Below, one piece after another: positions 34,329 through 42,891 of a stretch of DNA of 64,000 nucleotides (positions within the stretch are counted from its first letter, which is position 1; every line of letters starts with the position of its first letter). Made by a program: the position numbers and the translations under genes. The stretch covers positions 6,075,501-6,139,500 of the forward strand of contig NZ_CP071139.1 in the NCBI RefSeq assembly GCF_017639205.1, read 5' to 3'. The notes under the pieces are model-generated. The model searched no databases, had not been told where the DNA came from, and was given only the letters and a program-made list of their open reading frames with translations. This DNA is from Streptomyces nojiriensis (GTDB lineage: Bacteria; Actinomycetota; Actinomycetes; Streptomycetales; Streptomycetaceae).

Positions 34329-35509
34329 GCCTCCACCGCCTTCTCCTCCGCGGGCAGTGTCGCCCGTACCTGCCACACCGCACCGGACCGCCCCGCCGTG
34401 AACTCCCCGCCCAGCAGCTCCGTCCGCTCCCGCATGCCGATCAGCCCGGCGCCCGATCCGGGCGCGCGGGGCCCGGGGCGGTCCCCGAAGGGCGAGTCCA
34501 CCCCTACGGTCAGCATCCCGTCGGCGTGCGCCACGCGGACCGTGACGGTGCCCGGGGCGGCGTGCTTGAGGGCATTGGTCAGGGACTCCTGGACGATCCG
34601 GTACGCCGCCAGCTCCACGGGCGCGGCCGCTGGCTCCCCGGAGGTCCGGTCGTCGTGGAGCACGAACGTCAGCCCGCTCGCCGAGCCGTTGGTCCTGGCC
34701 TGCCCGAGCAGGGCCTCCAAGCCGTCCAGCGAGGGCACCGCGACCGGTTCCTTGTCGCCGCCGGCGTCCCGCAGCAGCCCGATCAGACGGCGCATTTCGG
34801 CCAGCCCCTGCACGCTGTTCTCGCGGATCACCCCGAGCGCGTCCCGGCTCGTCGCGGCCGTGTCGATGGAGAGCGCGGCGGTGGAGTGGATGGCGATGGC
34901 GGAGAGGTGGTTGGCCACCATGTCGTGCAGCTCCCGGGCCATCCGGGCGCGCTCGGCGGCCACGGCCTGGCTGCGGTCCATTTCGGCCAGCAGCGCGGTC
35001 TGCTCGGCGCGCAGCCGGGCGGCCTCGGCGGCCTCGCGGTGGTTGCGCAGGGTGGCGCCGGTCAGGGCCGGGCCGAAGCTCACGATGCCGGTGATCGCAC
35101 CGATCAGCAGGGCCTGCGGGGTGCGCAGCCAGGCCACCGAGGCGATGGTGACCACGACGGTGATCAGGCCGGTGGTGACCGGGAGCAGCCGGGCCATGGC
35201 CGGTTTTCCGTACACGACGGCGGCGTACATCAGGTCGGTGAAGATCACGACGGTGGCGAGGCTGCCGACCGTGAACTGGTCGGCGAGCACCCCGACGGTG
35301 CCGACGACCAGGGTCAGGTACGGCCTGGTGCGGCGCAGCAGTTCCATCGCGCCGAGGGCCACGAGCGGGACCAGGGCCGCCCAGGCCGGCAGGAAGCCCC
35401 GGCCGGGGCTGCTGTAGACGCCGAGCGACCAGAAGGCCAGGCCCGCGGCCGTGCCGACCACCGCGAGGAAGACGTCGTCACGGTGGGGGCGCAGGCTCTT
35501 CTCGGTCAC
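34325..35509 (-). CDS. chiS: Sensor histidine kinase, probable ChiS
   Basis: This is a HisKA_3-type kinase. I start at GTG 35509 (VTEKSLRPHRDD), giving 394 residues; ATG 35572 is an alternative and the frame is open to 35692. Five or six membrane helices (about residues 12-170) make up the sensor. The phospho-acceptor His is in MARELHDMVANHLSAI. The ATPase domain has NALKHA and GAGLIGMRERTELLGG. It is coupled to the regulator gene. The ligand is unknown; chitin sensing is inferred from the neighbourhood. A 9-bp hairpin lies just upstream (35540-35563). Confidence 0.85.
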   Translation of the reverse strand: MTEKSLRPHRDDVFLAVVGTAAGLAFWSLGVYSSPGRGFLPAWAALVPLVALGAMELLRRTRPYLTLVVGTVGVLADQFTVGSLATVVIFTDLMYAAVVYGKPAMARLLPVTTGLITVVVTIASVAWLRTPQALLIGAITGIVSFGPALTGATLRNHREAAEAARLRAEQTALLAEMDRSQAVAAERARMARELHDMVANHLSAIAIHSTAALSIDTAATSRDALGVIRENSVQGLAEMRRLIGLLRDAGGDKEPVAVPSLDGLEALLGQARTNGSASGLTFVLHDDRTSGEPAAAPVELAAYRIVQESLTNALKHAAPGTVTVRVAHADGMLTVGVDSPFGDRPGPRAPGSGAGLIGMRERTELLGGEFTAGRSGAVWQVRATLPAEEKAVEA

Positions 35510-35672
35510 GGTCCCATCCAACAGGGTGCGCGGGCCCCGCACCTCGGCGGAGAGGCCGAGGTGCGGGTACATCGAACGATGCAGGCCCACATGGTCAATG
35601 GAGACGACGTATCGGGCCCCTCCGGACGGGAGGCTGGAAGGGAACGGAGAACCCGAGCGGACGGAGAGTCCC

Positions 35673-36257
35673 ATGATCGTCGCGCTGATCATCGCCTGCG
35701 AGGTCGGCTTCTGGGTACTGCTGGCGGCGGGCCTGGCCCTGCGCTACCTCGCGAAGAAGCCCAGGCTGGGTGCGGCGGTCCTGCTGTGCGAGCCCCTGAT
35801 GGAGCTGGTCCTGCTGGTGGTCACCACGCTCGACCTCAAGAACGGCGCCGAGCCGGACTGGAAGCACGGACTGGCCGCCCTGTACATCGGCTACACCGTC
35901 GCCTACGGCCACTACACGATCACGTGGCTCGACGGGCACGCCGCGTACCGGCTGGCCGGGGGACCGAAGCCGGCTGGTCCCGGGTACGGGAGGGCGCGTG
36001 CCGCGCACGAGTGGAAGCTCTGGGTCCGTACGGTGATCGCCGCCGCCGTCGCCCTGACGCTGCTCCAGGTGGCGATCTGGTACGTGGGCGACGCGGGCGA
36101 CGTCAGCTCGCTCCGGGGCTGGCAGTCCGGCGCCCTGCGGGTGGTCGGGATCCACGCCCTGGTCGCCGCGGCGTACACGATCTGGCCGAGCAAGGCCCCG
36201 GCCGTCCCGGACGACGCCGGGGAGCGGCCGCTCGCCCCGACCGGGCGCCGGCGCTAG
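35673..36257 (+). CDS. Four-helix integral membrane protein, unknown function
   Basis: This 194-residue protein starts at ATG 35673 behind ACGGAG and is divergent from the kinase gene. Four hydrophobic segments are visible, for example IVALIIACEVGFWVLLAAGL and WVRTVIAAAVALTLLQVAIWYV. The TYGHYTITWLDGHA-like middle is His/Tyr-rich. No family function is recognised. Its TAG stop is the first triplet of the palindromic repeat that follows, so the C-terminus (LAPTGRRR) may have been reset by the repeat insertion. Confidence 0.75.
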   Translation: MIVALIIACEVGFWVLLAAGLALRYLAKKPRLGAAVLLCEPLMELVLLVVTTLDLKNGAEPDWKHGLAALYIGYTVAYGHYTITWLDGHAAYRLAGGPKPAGPGYGRARAAHEWKLWVRTVIAAAVALTLLQVAIWYVGDAGDVSSLRGWQSGALRVVGIHALVAAAYTIWPSKAPAVPDDAGERPLAPTGRRR

Positions 36258-36433
36258 GCCGTGTCCGCAAAGTCCCGCCTGCCCCGCGACGCCTGGCACC
36301 GCACCTCGCCGCGTTGTCGGGCACGCCCAAGTACGTCCAGTACACGGGCGACCCTCCGCCTTGCGATGCACGGCACCAGACGCCGCGGGGCCCGCCCTCC
36401 GGGCGGCCGGCGCTACTTTGCGGACACGGACTA
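36255..36433. repeat. Palindromic MITE-like repeat, copy A
   Basis: The 179-bp element has 19-bp terminal inverted repeats with one mismatch (TAGGCCGTGTCCGCAAAGT type, 36255-36273 with 36415-36433) and a second inner palindrome. A conserved core holds GTACGTCCAGTACACGG and CTCCGCCTTGC. It encodes nothing. Its first TAG is the stop codon of the membrane protein gene. Confidence 0.85.
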
Positions 36434-36598
36434 GGCCGTCTCTTTCGGATCTTGTCGGCCGAGCCCGCGGCGTCCGGTGCCGTAGATGGCAAGGCGGAGG
36501 GGCGCACCGTGTACTGGACGTACTCGGGTGCCCCGACAACGCGGCCAGGTGCGGCACCGGACGCCGCGGGCCCGGCAAGATCCGGAAGAGACGGTCTA
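36432..36598. repeat. Palindromic MITE-like repeat, copy B (inverted relative to A)
   Basis: The 167-bp element has terminal inverted repeats TAGGCCGTCTCTTTCGGATC (from 36432) with a near-perfect partner ending at 36598. An internal perfect 19-20 bp palindrome surrounds about 70 bases. Its core is very similar to the reverse complement of copy A, while the tips differ. Its right end supplies the TAG stop of the minus-strand adenosyltransferase gene. Together copies A and B fill the 338-base gap between two convergent genes, which contains nothing else. Confidence 0.85.
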
Positions 36599-37168
36599 GC
36601 GCTCGCCGCCCGGCACCCACAGCACGTCCCCGACCTCCTTGTTGGCCACCCGGGCCAGGATGAACAGGAGGTCGGAGAGCCGGTTCAGGTAGGTCGCGGT
36701 CAGCGGGTTCATCACCTCGCCGTGCACCTCCAGCGCCGCCCAGGTCGAACGCTCGGCGCGCCGGACCACCGTGCAGGCCTGGTGCAGCAGGGCCGCGCCG
36801 GGGGTGCCGCCGGGGAGGATGAAGCTGCGCAGCTTCTCCACCTGCTCCAGGAAGCGGTCGCAGTCCGCCTCCAGCTTGTCCACGTAGAACTGCTCCACGC
36901 GCAGCGGCGGGTACTCCGGGTTCTCGACCACCGGGGTGCACAGGTCCGCGCCGACGTCGAAGAGGTCGTTCTGCACGCGGACCAGGACCTTCACCACGTC
37001 CGCCGACAGCCCGCCGAGCGCGATCGCCGTCCCGATGGCCGCGTTGGCCTCGTTGGCGTCGGCGTACGCGGAGATCCGCAGGTCGGTCTTGGCGGTGCGG
37101 CTCATGTCGCCCAGGGCGGTCGTGCCCTTGTCGCCGGTACGGGTGTAGATGCGCGTGAGGTTCACCAT
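36596..37168 (-). CDS. pduO: Cob(I)alamin adenosyltransferase, PduO type
   Basis: The 190-residue trimeric enzyme transfers adenosyl from ATP to cob(I)alamin, making the coenzyme of methylmalonyl-CoA and related mutases. Signatures are IYTRTGDKGTTALGDM (ATP loop), VRRAERSTWAA and NRLSDLLFILAR. ATG 37168 has no strong ribosome site. The stop TAG lies in palindromic repeat B. Epimerase and MeaB genes of the same metabolism occur at 54-57 kb. Confidence 0.95.
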   Translation of the reverse strand: MVNLTRIYTRTGDKGTTALGDMSRTAKTDLRISAYADANEANAAIGTAIALGGLSADVVKVLVRVQNDLFDVGADLCTPVVENPEYPPLRVEQFYVDKLEADCDRFLEQVEKLRSFILPGGTPGAALLHQACTVVRRAERSTWAALEVHGEVMNPLTATYLNRLSDLLFILARVANKEVGDVLWVPGGER

Positions 37169-37452
37169 GCGGCCAGGGTAGACGGGCCCGCCGGGGAAAT
37201 TCGGGGCGCGGTCGCCGCTGCCCCCGCGCCGCCCGCTGGGAGCTGCGGCGGCCGCGCGCGCCGGCCGGGAAGTACGCCGGGGACGACGGCACGCGAACTG
37301 GGCGGCCGGGCAGGGCTGCTGGGCCGTACTGGTGTGATGTCCGTCATCTGAGACGTGACGCGTGTTACTTCACGGTCACACCGCACCGCCCGGGCGCTAG
37401 TCTCCGCCGGAGTGGCTACGTGACTGTGCCGTAGGGAAACGAGGGGTGTGTA

Positions 37453-38301
37453 GTGGCTGGGAAGCTCGCCGTCATCGGTGCCGGACTCATGGGTTCCGGA
37501 ATCGCGCAGGTCTCCGCTCAGGCGGGTTGGGACGTCGTGCTCCGTGACGTCACCGAGGCCGCGCTCACCCGTGGCACGGACGGAATCAAGGCCTCCTACG
37601 ACAAGTTCGTCTCCAAGGGGAAGCTGACGGCCGAGGACGCCGAGGCGGCGCTCGCCCGCATCACCACCACCACGGACCTCGACGCGGTCGCCGACGTCGA
37701 CATCGTGGTGGAGGCGGCCTTCGAGAAGATCGAGATCAAGCACGAGATCTTCCGCGCCCTGGACAAGATCGTCCGCGAGGACGCGATCCTCGCCTCCAAC
37801 ACCTCCGCCATCCCGATCACGAAGATCGCGGCCGTGACCGAGCGCCCGGAGCGGGTCGTCGGCGCCCACTTCTTCTCGCCCGTCCCGATGATGCAGCTGT
37901 GCGAGCTCGTACGCGGCTACAAGACGAGCGACGAAACCCTCGCCGCCACCCGCGCGTTCGCCGAGTCCGTCGGCAAGACCTGCATCGTCGTCAACCGCGA
38001 CGTCGCCGGTTTCGTGACGACCCGTCTGATCTCCGCGCTGGTCGTCGAGGCCGCCAAGCTGTACGAATCGGGCGTGGCCTCCGCCGAGGACATCGACATC
38101 GCCTGCAAGCTCGGCTTCGGGCACGCGATGGGCCCGCTGGCCACCGCCGACCTCACCGGCGTCGACATCCTGCTGCACGCCACCAGCAACATCTACACCG
38201 AGTCCCAGGACGAGAAGTTCGCCCCGCCGGAGCTCATGCGCCGGATGGTGGACGCCGGGGACATCGGCCGCAAGAGCGGCCAGGGCTTCTACAAGCACTG
38301 A
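37453..38301 (+). CDS. 3-Hydroxybutyryl-CoA dehydrogenase
   Basis: The 282-residue NAD(P)-dependent enzyme interconverts 3-hydroxybutyryl-CoA and acetoacetyl-CoA. The dinucleotide motif is VIGAGLMGSGIAQ. The catalytic His is in VVGAHFFSPVPMMQL with the preceding SNTSAIPI, and the C-terminal domain has NRDVAGFVTTRL and GFGHAMGPLATADLTGVD. GTG 37453 follows GAGGGG. It could feed or drain polyhydroxybutyrate and the ethylmalonyl-CoA/butyryl-CoA route; the thiolase at 55 kb supplies its acetoacetyl-CoA. Confidence 0.95.
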   Translation: MAGKLAVIGAGLMGSGIAQVSAQAGWDVVLRDVTEAALTRGTDGIKASYDKFVSKGKLTAEDAEAALARITTTTDLDAVADVDIVVEAAFEKIEIKHEIFRALDKIVREDAILASNTSAIPITKIAAVTERPERVVGAHFFSPVPMMQLCELVRGYKTSDETLAATRAFAESVGKTCIVVNRDVAGFVTTRLISALVVEAAKLYESGVASAEDIDIACKLGFGHAMGPLATADLTGVDILLHATSNIYTESQDEKFAPPELMRRMVDAGDIGRKSGQGFYKH

Positions 38302-38476
38302 GGCCTGGCCCTGCCACGGAGCACCACCGTTCGAATGCCGTCACCCCCCAGGGTGAATTAGGTATCGGTTCGCTCACGGTCGGCAACTTCCCTGCCCGCG
38401 CGGCAGTCAGTTGCAGTGAGAGTTGCCGACCACGGACCAGTCGGACCATACGTACGCAGTACCGCCGGGAGTACAC

Positions 38477-38800
38477 ATGCACATCAGGGGCGACCACGCC
38501 GAACTCGCAGTCGGGGGCCGCCTCGACGTGCGCAGCGCGGCGGACGCCCGTACGGCCCTCCACTCCGCCCTCGACGACGGCCAGGGCGATCTCGTGCTCG
38601 ACCTCACCGGGCTCGACTCCTGGGACGCGACCGGCCTCGGCGTGATCATGGGAGCGCACCGCCGGGCCGGCCGGACCGGCCGGCGCCTGGTCCTGCGCGG
38701 CGTGCCGCCGCAGATGCAGCGGCTGCTCGTCGCGACCCGGCTGCACCGGATCCTCGCGATCGAGGGCGGCCTGGAAGCCGAGTCCCTGCCGCGCGTCTGA
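38477..38800 (+). CDS. STAS-domain anti-sigma factor antagonist
   Basis: It has 107 residues from ATG 38477, which has GGGAG 6 bases upstream; an in-frame TTG at 38423 would add 18. The single STAS fold shows LAVGGRLDVRSAADA, then VLDLTGLDSWDATGLGVIMGAHRRA. The usual phospho-Ser position is Thr in WDATGLG. Such proteins free a sigma factor by binding its anti-sigma kinase when unphosphorylated. No kinase or sigma gene is adjacent, so the partner is unknown. Confidence 0.88.
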   Translation: MHIRGDHAELAVGGRLDVRSAADARTALHSALDDGQGDLVLDLTGLDSWDATGLGVIMGAHRRAGRTGRRLVLRGVPPQMQRLLVATRLHRILAIEGGLEAESLPRV

Positions 38801-38992
38801 CCGGCGGGCCGCTGACCTCCGCGTTCCCTGCGGAAACGTAACGGTCCGGTGGTGATCGCACCCCTGCGGTTTCCCGCACGACCGGCCACGGTCTAGGGTT
38901 CGGGCGGAAACCGGACCGGTGGCGACAGCGGGTGCGCGAAGGCCGGGCGGTACGACGGCGAGGCGCGCGGCCCGCGATCGGGGGACTGGGTC

Positions 38993-41446
38993 ATGGACCG
39001 TACACAGGGGCAGAGCGGACAGCACGAGCAGCCCGACGGCGGCTCCGCGGCCGCGGCACCCGGGGCGGCCGGGCCCGCACGGGTCGTCAGCCTGACCGCG
39101 GGCGGGTTCGCCCTCACCGTCAACCCGGTCGACGGCAGCGAGATCGAACCGCTGCGCCCCGGCACCGAGCCGGCCCGACCCGCCAAGCGCGCCGCGGCCG
39201 CCCGCGCGGCCCGCGCCGCCGCCGCCCGTCCGCCCGTACTGCCGGGCCCCGCCGCCCCCGCCCGCCCCCTGCCGGCGCGCGAGGAGGAGCGGGAGCGGCT
39301 GGTGCGGCTGCTGGGCCGGGGCCGGTCCGTACGGCTGACCGGGCCCTCGGGGTCCGGCCGCACCGTGCTGCTCGACGCGGTCGCCGACCGGTGCGCGGGC
39401 CTGGCGCCCGACGGCGTCGTACGGCTGAGCGGATACGGGCACCAGCAGCCCGGGGAACTGCTCCACGCCCTCTACGCGACCGTGTACGAGGCCGAGCAGC
39501 AGCGCCCCGGCCGGGCCGAGCTCCTGGCCCGCGTCCGGGAGATAGGCGCGGTCGTCCTCCTGGACGACCTGGAGATGGGCGGGACCGCCCTCGACGAGTT
39601 GATGCGCGCCACCCCCGAATGCGCCTACCTGCTGGCCGCGACCCCCGACACCCGGGCCCCCTCCGACGACTCGCACATCGAGGAGGTCTTCCTCGGCGGA
39701 CTGGGCAAGGCCGACTGCCTGGAACTGCTGGAAGCGGGCGTCGGACGGCCGTTGACGGACGAGGAGACCGCCTGGGCGGGGGACCTGCGCTTCGCCTCCG
39801 AGGGGCTGCCCCTGCGCTTCGTACAGGCCGCCGCGCTGCTGCGGCAGCGGGACGAGCTCAACCACAGCGACGAGGACGACGAGGAGGAGGAGCCCGGCGT
39901 CTTCGAGGAGCGCCCGCGCGACGCCGTGCACGTCCCGCTGCCGACCCTCGCCGAGGGCGCCGCACCGGCGGAGCTGCTGGCCTCGCGGGTCAGCGAGTCG
40001 GCGCGCGCGGCCCTGCGGATCGCGTGCGCGCTCGGCGGCGAGCTGCCGCACCACGCGCACCTGCCCGCGCTGGTGGGGGACACCCACGCCGACACGGCGG
40101 TGGCGGAGCTGCTGGCCTGCGGGCTGCTGACGCCCGTCGGGACGCGGTACCGGCTGGCGTCGGGCGTCGCGCGGCAGTTGGAGGAGGTCGGGTACGGGGA
40201 CACCGCGCCGGAGGAGGCCCGTACGGCCGCCCGGCACTACGCCTGGTGGACCGGGCACGCCTCGGTGGTCCCGGAGCGGGTCGCGGCGGAGGCGGACGCG
40301 GTGCTCGCGGCGCTGGCCGGCGCGGACGTGGTCGCGGCGGTGCTGCTGGCGCGCACGGCGGCCCCGGCGTTCGCGGCCTCGCTGCACTGGGAGGCCTGGG
40401 AGCGGGTGCTGCGCTCGGGAGCGGAGGCCGCGCGCAAGGCCGGAGAGGTCGCCGAGCAGGCGTACTTCCACCACGAGCTCGGGGTGCTGGCCCTGTGCGA
40501 GGAGCGCCTGGACCGGGCGCGGGCCGAGCTGGAGACCTCGATCGGGCTGCGGGGCGCACTGGCGGACAAGCGGGGCACGGTCGCGGGGCGGCGGGCGCTG
40601 GCGCTCGTCGTCGACCGGGAGACGGCCGGAGCGGCCGCGTCACCCCCGCTCCGACTGGAGGCACCGGCCGCCGCGGCGGCTCCGGAGGCCGTGACGGTGG
40701 CCACCCCGGCCGCTCCGGCGCCCCAGGCCGCTCCCGTGGCCAAGGCGGCCCCGGTGGCCTCCGAGGCGCCCACGACCAGGGTGCCCCCCGTGGCTCCCGG
40801 GGCCCGGGTCGCCCCCGTGGTCCCGGTGTCCGCCGAGGCGGTGACCCGGATGACCCCGGTCGTGCCGGTGACCGGCCGCTCGGCGGCGCCCTCGACCCTG
40901 TCCGAGGTCTTCGAGGACGCCTTCCCGCTGAATCCGAAGCCCGCCCCGCCCGCCGCGTCCCCGCCCGCCGCGCCCCGGCCCGCCCCCGCACCGGCCCCCG
41001 GCCGTCGCCGGCTCGTCCTGCTGGCCGGTGCGGGCGCGCTGGCGGTGGTGACGCTGGGCACGGTCGTGAGCCTCGCGCTGAGCTCCTCGGACACCGCGCC
41101 GCCGGAGCAGGGACCGGCGGTGTCCGCCACCCCCGCGGCCACGGAGTCCGCCACGACCGCGGTCACCAGCGGGAACGATCCTGCGCCGGAGCCGCCCGTC
41201 TCGGCCCCGCCGGCGGAAACCTCCGAGCCCGGGCAGAGCGCCGCCCCGACCCCGGGCCGCAGCCCCGTCCGGACCCCGTCGCGCCGGCCGTCCCCGACAC
41301 CGCCGAAGTCCCCGCCGACGACGCCCGTTTCGCCCCCGCCGACCAGCGTGGAGCCCTCGCCCACCCCGACGGGGACCGGCGAGCCCTCGCCGACGGCCAC
41401 CACCACCCAGACGGGTACGGCCGTCTCACCGGTCACGGACCGGTGA
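38993..41446 (+). CDS. Membrane-anchored STAND-like ATPase with extracellular Pro/Ser/Thr tail
   Basis: This is an 817-residue protein. An Ala-rich N-terminus is followed by a P-loop ATPase domain (about 100-330), with Walker A GPSGSGRT at 117-124 where Arg123 replaces the usual Lys, and Walker B AVVLLDDLEMGG. Next come a winged-helix-like and helical-repeat region (about 330-550) with LRIACALGGELPHHAHLPALVG, a low-complexity Ala/Pro/Val linker (about 555-665), one membrane helix (about 671-698, RRRLVLLAGAGALAVVTLGTV) and a 120-residue Pro/Ser/Thr-rich tail outside the cell. The layout suggests a signalling or wall-associated machine. An acidic run (DEDDEEEE) lies near residue 300. Function is not known. 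Confidence 0.8.
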   Translation: MDRTQGQSGQHEQPDGGSAAAAPGAAGPARVVSLTAGGFALTVNPVDGSEIEPLRPGTEPARPAKRAAAARAARAAAARPPVLPGPAAPARPLPAREEERERLVRLLGRGRSVRLTGPSGSGRTVLLDAVADRCAGLAPDGVVRLSGYGHQQPGELLHALYATVYEAEQQRPGRAELLARVREIGAVVLLDDLEMGGTALDELMRATPECAYLLAATPDTRAPSDDSHIEEVFLGGLGKADCLELLEAGVGRPLTDEETAWAGDLRFASEGLPLRFVQAAALLRQRDELNHSDEDDEEEEPGVFEERPRDAVHVPLPTLAEGAAPAELLASRVSESARAALRIACALGGELPHHAHLPALVGDTHADTAVAELLACGLLTPVGTRYRLASGVARQLEEVGYGDTAPEEARTAARHYAWWTGHASVVPERVAAEADAVLAALAGADVVAAVLLARTAAPAFAASLHWEAWERVLRSGAEAARKAGEVAEQAYFHHELGVLALCEERLDRARAELETSIGLRGALADKRGTVAGRRALALVVDRETAGAAASPPLRLEAPAAAAAPEAVTVATPAAPAPQAAPVAKAAPVASEAPTTRVPPVAPGARVAPVVPVSAEAVTRMTPVVPVTGRSAAPSTLSEVFEDAFPLNPKPAPPAASPPAAPRPAPAPAPGRRRLVLLAGAGALAVVTLGTVVSLALSSSDTAPPEQGPAVSATPAATESATTAVTSGNDPAPEPPVSAPPAETSEPGQSAAPTPGRSPVRTPSRRPSPTPPKSPPTTPVSPPPTSVEPSPTPTGTGEPSPTATTTQTGTAVSPVTDR

Positions 41447-41449
41447 ACG

Positions 41450-41483
41450 ACAACGGCTCCGTCCCTCGGGACGGAGCCGTTGT
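41450..41483. terminator. Bidirectional terminator between convergent genes
   Basis: A 16-bp perfect stem (41450-41465 with 41468-41483) starts four bases after the ATPase stop and faces the nucS stop at 41502. Confidence 0.85.
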
Positions 41484-41501
41484 GCGGGGCGTGGCGGAGG
41501 A

Positions 41502-42173
41502 TCAGAACAGGCGGAGCTTGTCGTCCTCGATACCGCGCAGCGCGTTGTAGTCCAGGACCACGCAGTCCATGCCGCGGTCCGTCGCCAGGACCTTCGCCTG
41601 CGGCTTGATCTCCTGGGCTGCGAAGATGCCCCGCACCGGGGCCAGGTGCGGGTCGCGGTTGAGGAGTTCGAGGTAGCGCGTCAGCTGCTCGACACCGTCG
41701 ATCTCGCCGCGGCGCTTGATCTCCACGGCCACCGTCGCGCCCGAGGCGTCCCGGCACAGGATGTCCACCGGGCCGATCGCCGTCATGTATTCGCGCCGGA
41801 TCAGCGTGTAGCCCTCGCCCAGCGTTTCGATGCGGTCCGCGAGGAGTTCCTGGAGGTGCGCCTCGACGCCGTCCTTGATGAGCCCCGGGTCGGTGCCGAG
41901 CTCGTGGGAGGAGTCGTGGAGGACTTCCTCCATGGTGATGATGAGCTTCTCGCCCGCCTTGTTGATGACCGTCCAGATGTTGGCCTCATCACCGCTCCCC
42001 TCCTTGAGGGTGCACGGCGGCGACATCCAGTTGAGCGGTTTGTACGCTCGGTCGTCCGCGTGGATCGAGACACTGCCGTCGGCCTTCACGAGGATCAGAC
42101 GGGGTGCCGAGGGCAGATGGGCGGTGAGCCGGCCCGCGTAGTCGACGGAGCAGCGGGCAATGACGAGACGCAT
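41502..42173 (-). CDS. nucS: Mismatch-specific endonuclease NucS (EndoMS)
   Basis: The 223-residue nuclease cuts both strands at mismatches and provides the mismatch repair of actinobacteria, which lack MutS/MutL. I start at ATG 42173 (MRLVIARCSVDYAGRL). The N-terminal dimer domain contains SIHADDRAYKPLNWM, and the C-terminal PD-(D/E)XK-like nuclease has GPVDILCRD with the VAVEIKRR catalytic pair. The C-terminus DDKLRLF resembles the sliding-clamp-binding tail of the family. Confidence 0.95.
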   Translation of the reverse strand: MRLVIARCSVDYAGRLTAHLPSAPRLILVKADGSVSIHADDRAYKPLNWMSPPCTLKEGSGDEANIWTVINKAGEKLIITMEEVLHDSSHELGTDPGLIKDGVEAHLQELLADRIETLGEGYTLIRREYMTAIGPVDILCRDASGATVAVEIKRRGEIDGVEQLTRYLELLNRDPHLAPVRGIFAAQEIKPQAKVLATDRGMDCVVLDYNALRGIEDDKLRLF

Positions 42174-42393
42174 GGTCGGCAACGCTACTCGACGAGAAGG
42201 CCTTCACGCGATTCGCCCCTGAAAGCCCCGTTCGCCGATGGCGCGTTGTATGCGCATTCTCCTGGTGCGTCACCGATGGGGCGCCTACCGTGGTGAGCGG
42301 GAGGTTGCCGAGCGTGCACTCTGCGTCGCGACCTCCTTCCCTGCCCGTAAGACTCCGGCAACCCAAACAGCCGGGGTCGCGAGAGGAGAACCC

Positions 42394-42786
42394 ATGTCGC
42401 TCGACGTCTCACCGGCCCTACTCGAACAGGCCGAGCGAGGCGAGGTCGACGAAGCCGCTTTCGTCGACTGCGTCCGGACCTCCCTGCCCTTCGCCTGGGA
42501 GATGATCAGCTCGCTGGTGGCTCAGCTGAAGGTGGACGGCGGAGAGTTCGCCGACAACCAGACGCCGCCGCCGGACGAGCAGGCGCGAGGGCAGCTGCTG
42601 CGCGCCCTCGCGAGTGACGCGATACGCGGTGCGCTGCAGCGGCACTTCGGAGTGCGCCTGGCATTCCAGAACTGCCACCGGGTGGCGGTGTTCCCGCTGG
42701 ATCCCTCGGTGGACGACCGGTTGGCCAAGTTCACTTCGATCCGTGGCCAGCTGCTCAACCAGTCGCCCGAGCTGCGGGACTGCTAG
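42394..42786 (+). CDS. SCO5389-family conserved small acidic protein
   Basis: This 130-residue protein starts at ATG 42394 with GAGAGGAG upstream. It begins MSLDVSPALLEQAERGEVDEAAFVDCV and ends with LNQSPELRDC; a middle LKVDGGEFADNQTPPPDEQ carries a conserved-looking loop. It resembles the conserved Streptomyces hypothetical family named after S. coelicolor SCO5389. No catalytic motif is visible. It is divergent from nucS, with 220 bases between the starts. Confidence 0.75.
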   Translation: MSLDVSPALLEQAERGEVDEAAFVDCVRTSLPFAWEMISSLVAQLKVDGGEFADNQTPPPDEQARGQLLRALASDAIRGALQRHFGVRLAFQNCHRVAVFPLDPSVDDRLAKFTSIRGQLLNQSPELRDC

Positions 42787-42805
42787 GCCCCGTAGGCCGT
42801 GTCCT

Positions 42806-42856
42806 GGCCGCCTCTTTCGGATCATGCCGCCCGGGCGTGATCCGGAAGAAACGGCC
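42806..42856. repeat. Short palindromic repeat, core-deleted relative of copy B
   Basis: A hairpin-forming inverted repeat shares its arms (CTCTTTCGGATCATGCC type and GATCCGGAAGAAACGGCC) with the tips of copy B at 36432-36598 but lacks the roughly 120-base core. TAGGCCGTGTCC, the tip of copy A, lies just before it at 42793. It separates the convergent genes ending at 42786 and 42892. Confidence 0.75.
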
Positions 42857-42891
42857 CAGGTGTCCAGGTATCCGGGTAGGGCCGGTGGGTC

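Noticed and set aside
36258..36595. Short open frames inside the palindromic repeats
   Set aside because: They are chance frames in self-complementary DNA, with no start signals or conserved product.
34526..37351. 941-codon plus-strand frame
   Set aside because: It runs across the kinase, membrane protein, palindromic repeats and adenosyltransferase in a non-coding phase; no family resemblance.
38234..40474. 746-codon minus-strand frame
   Set aside because: Crosses three well-supported plus-strand genes and has no recognisable domain.
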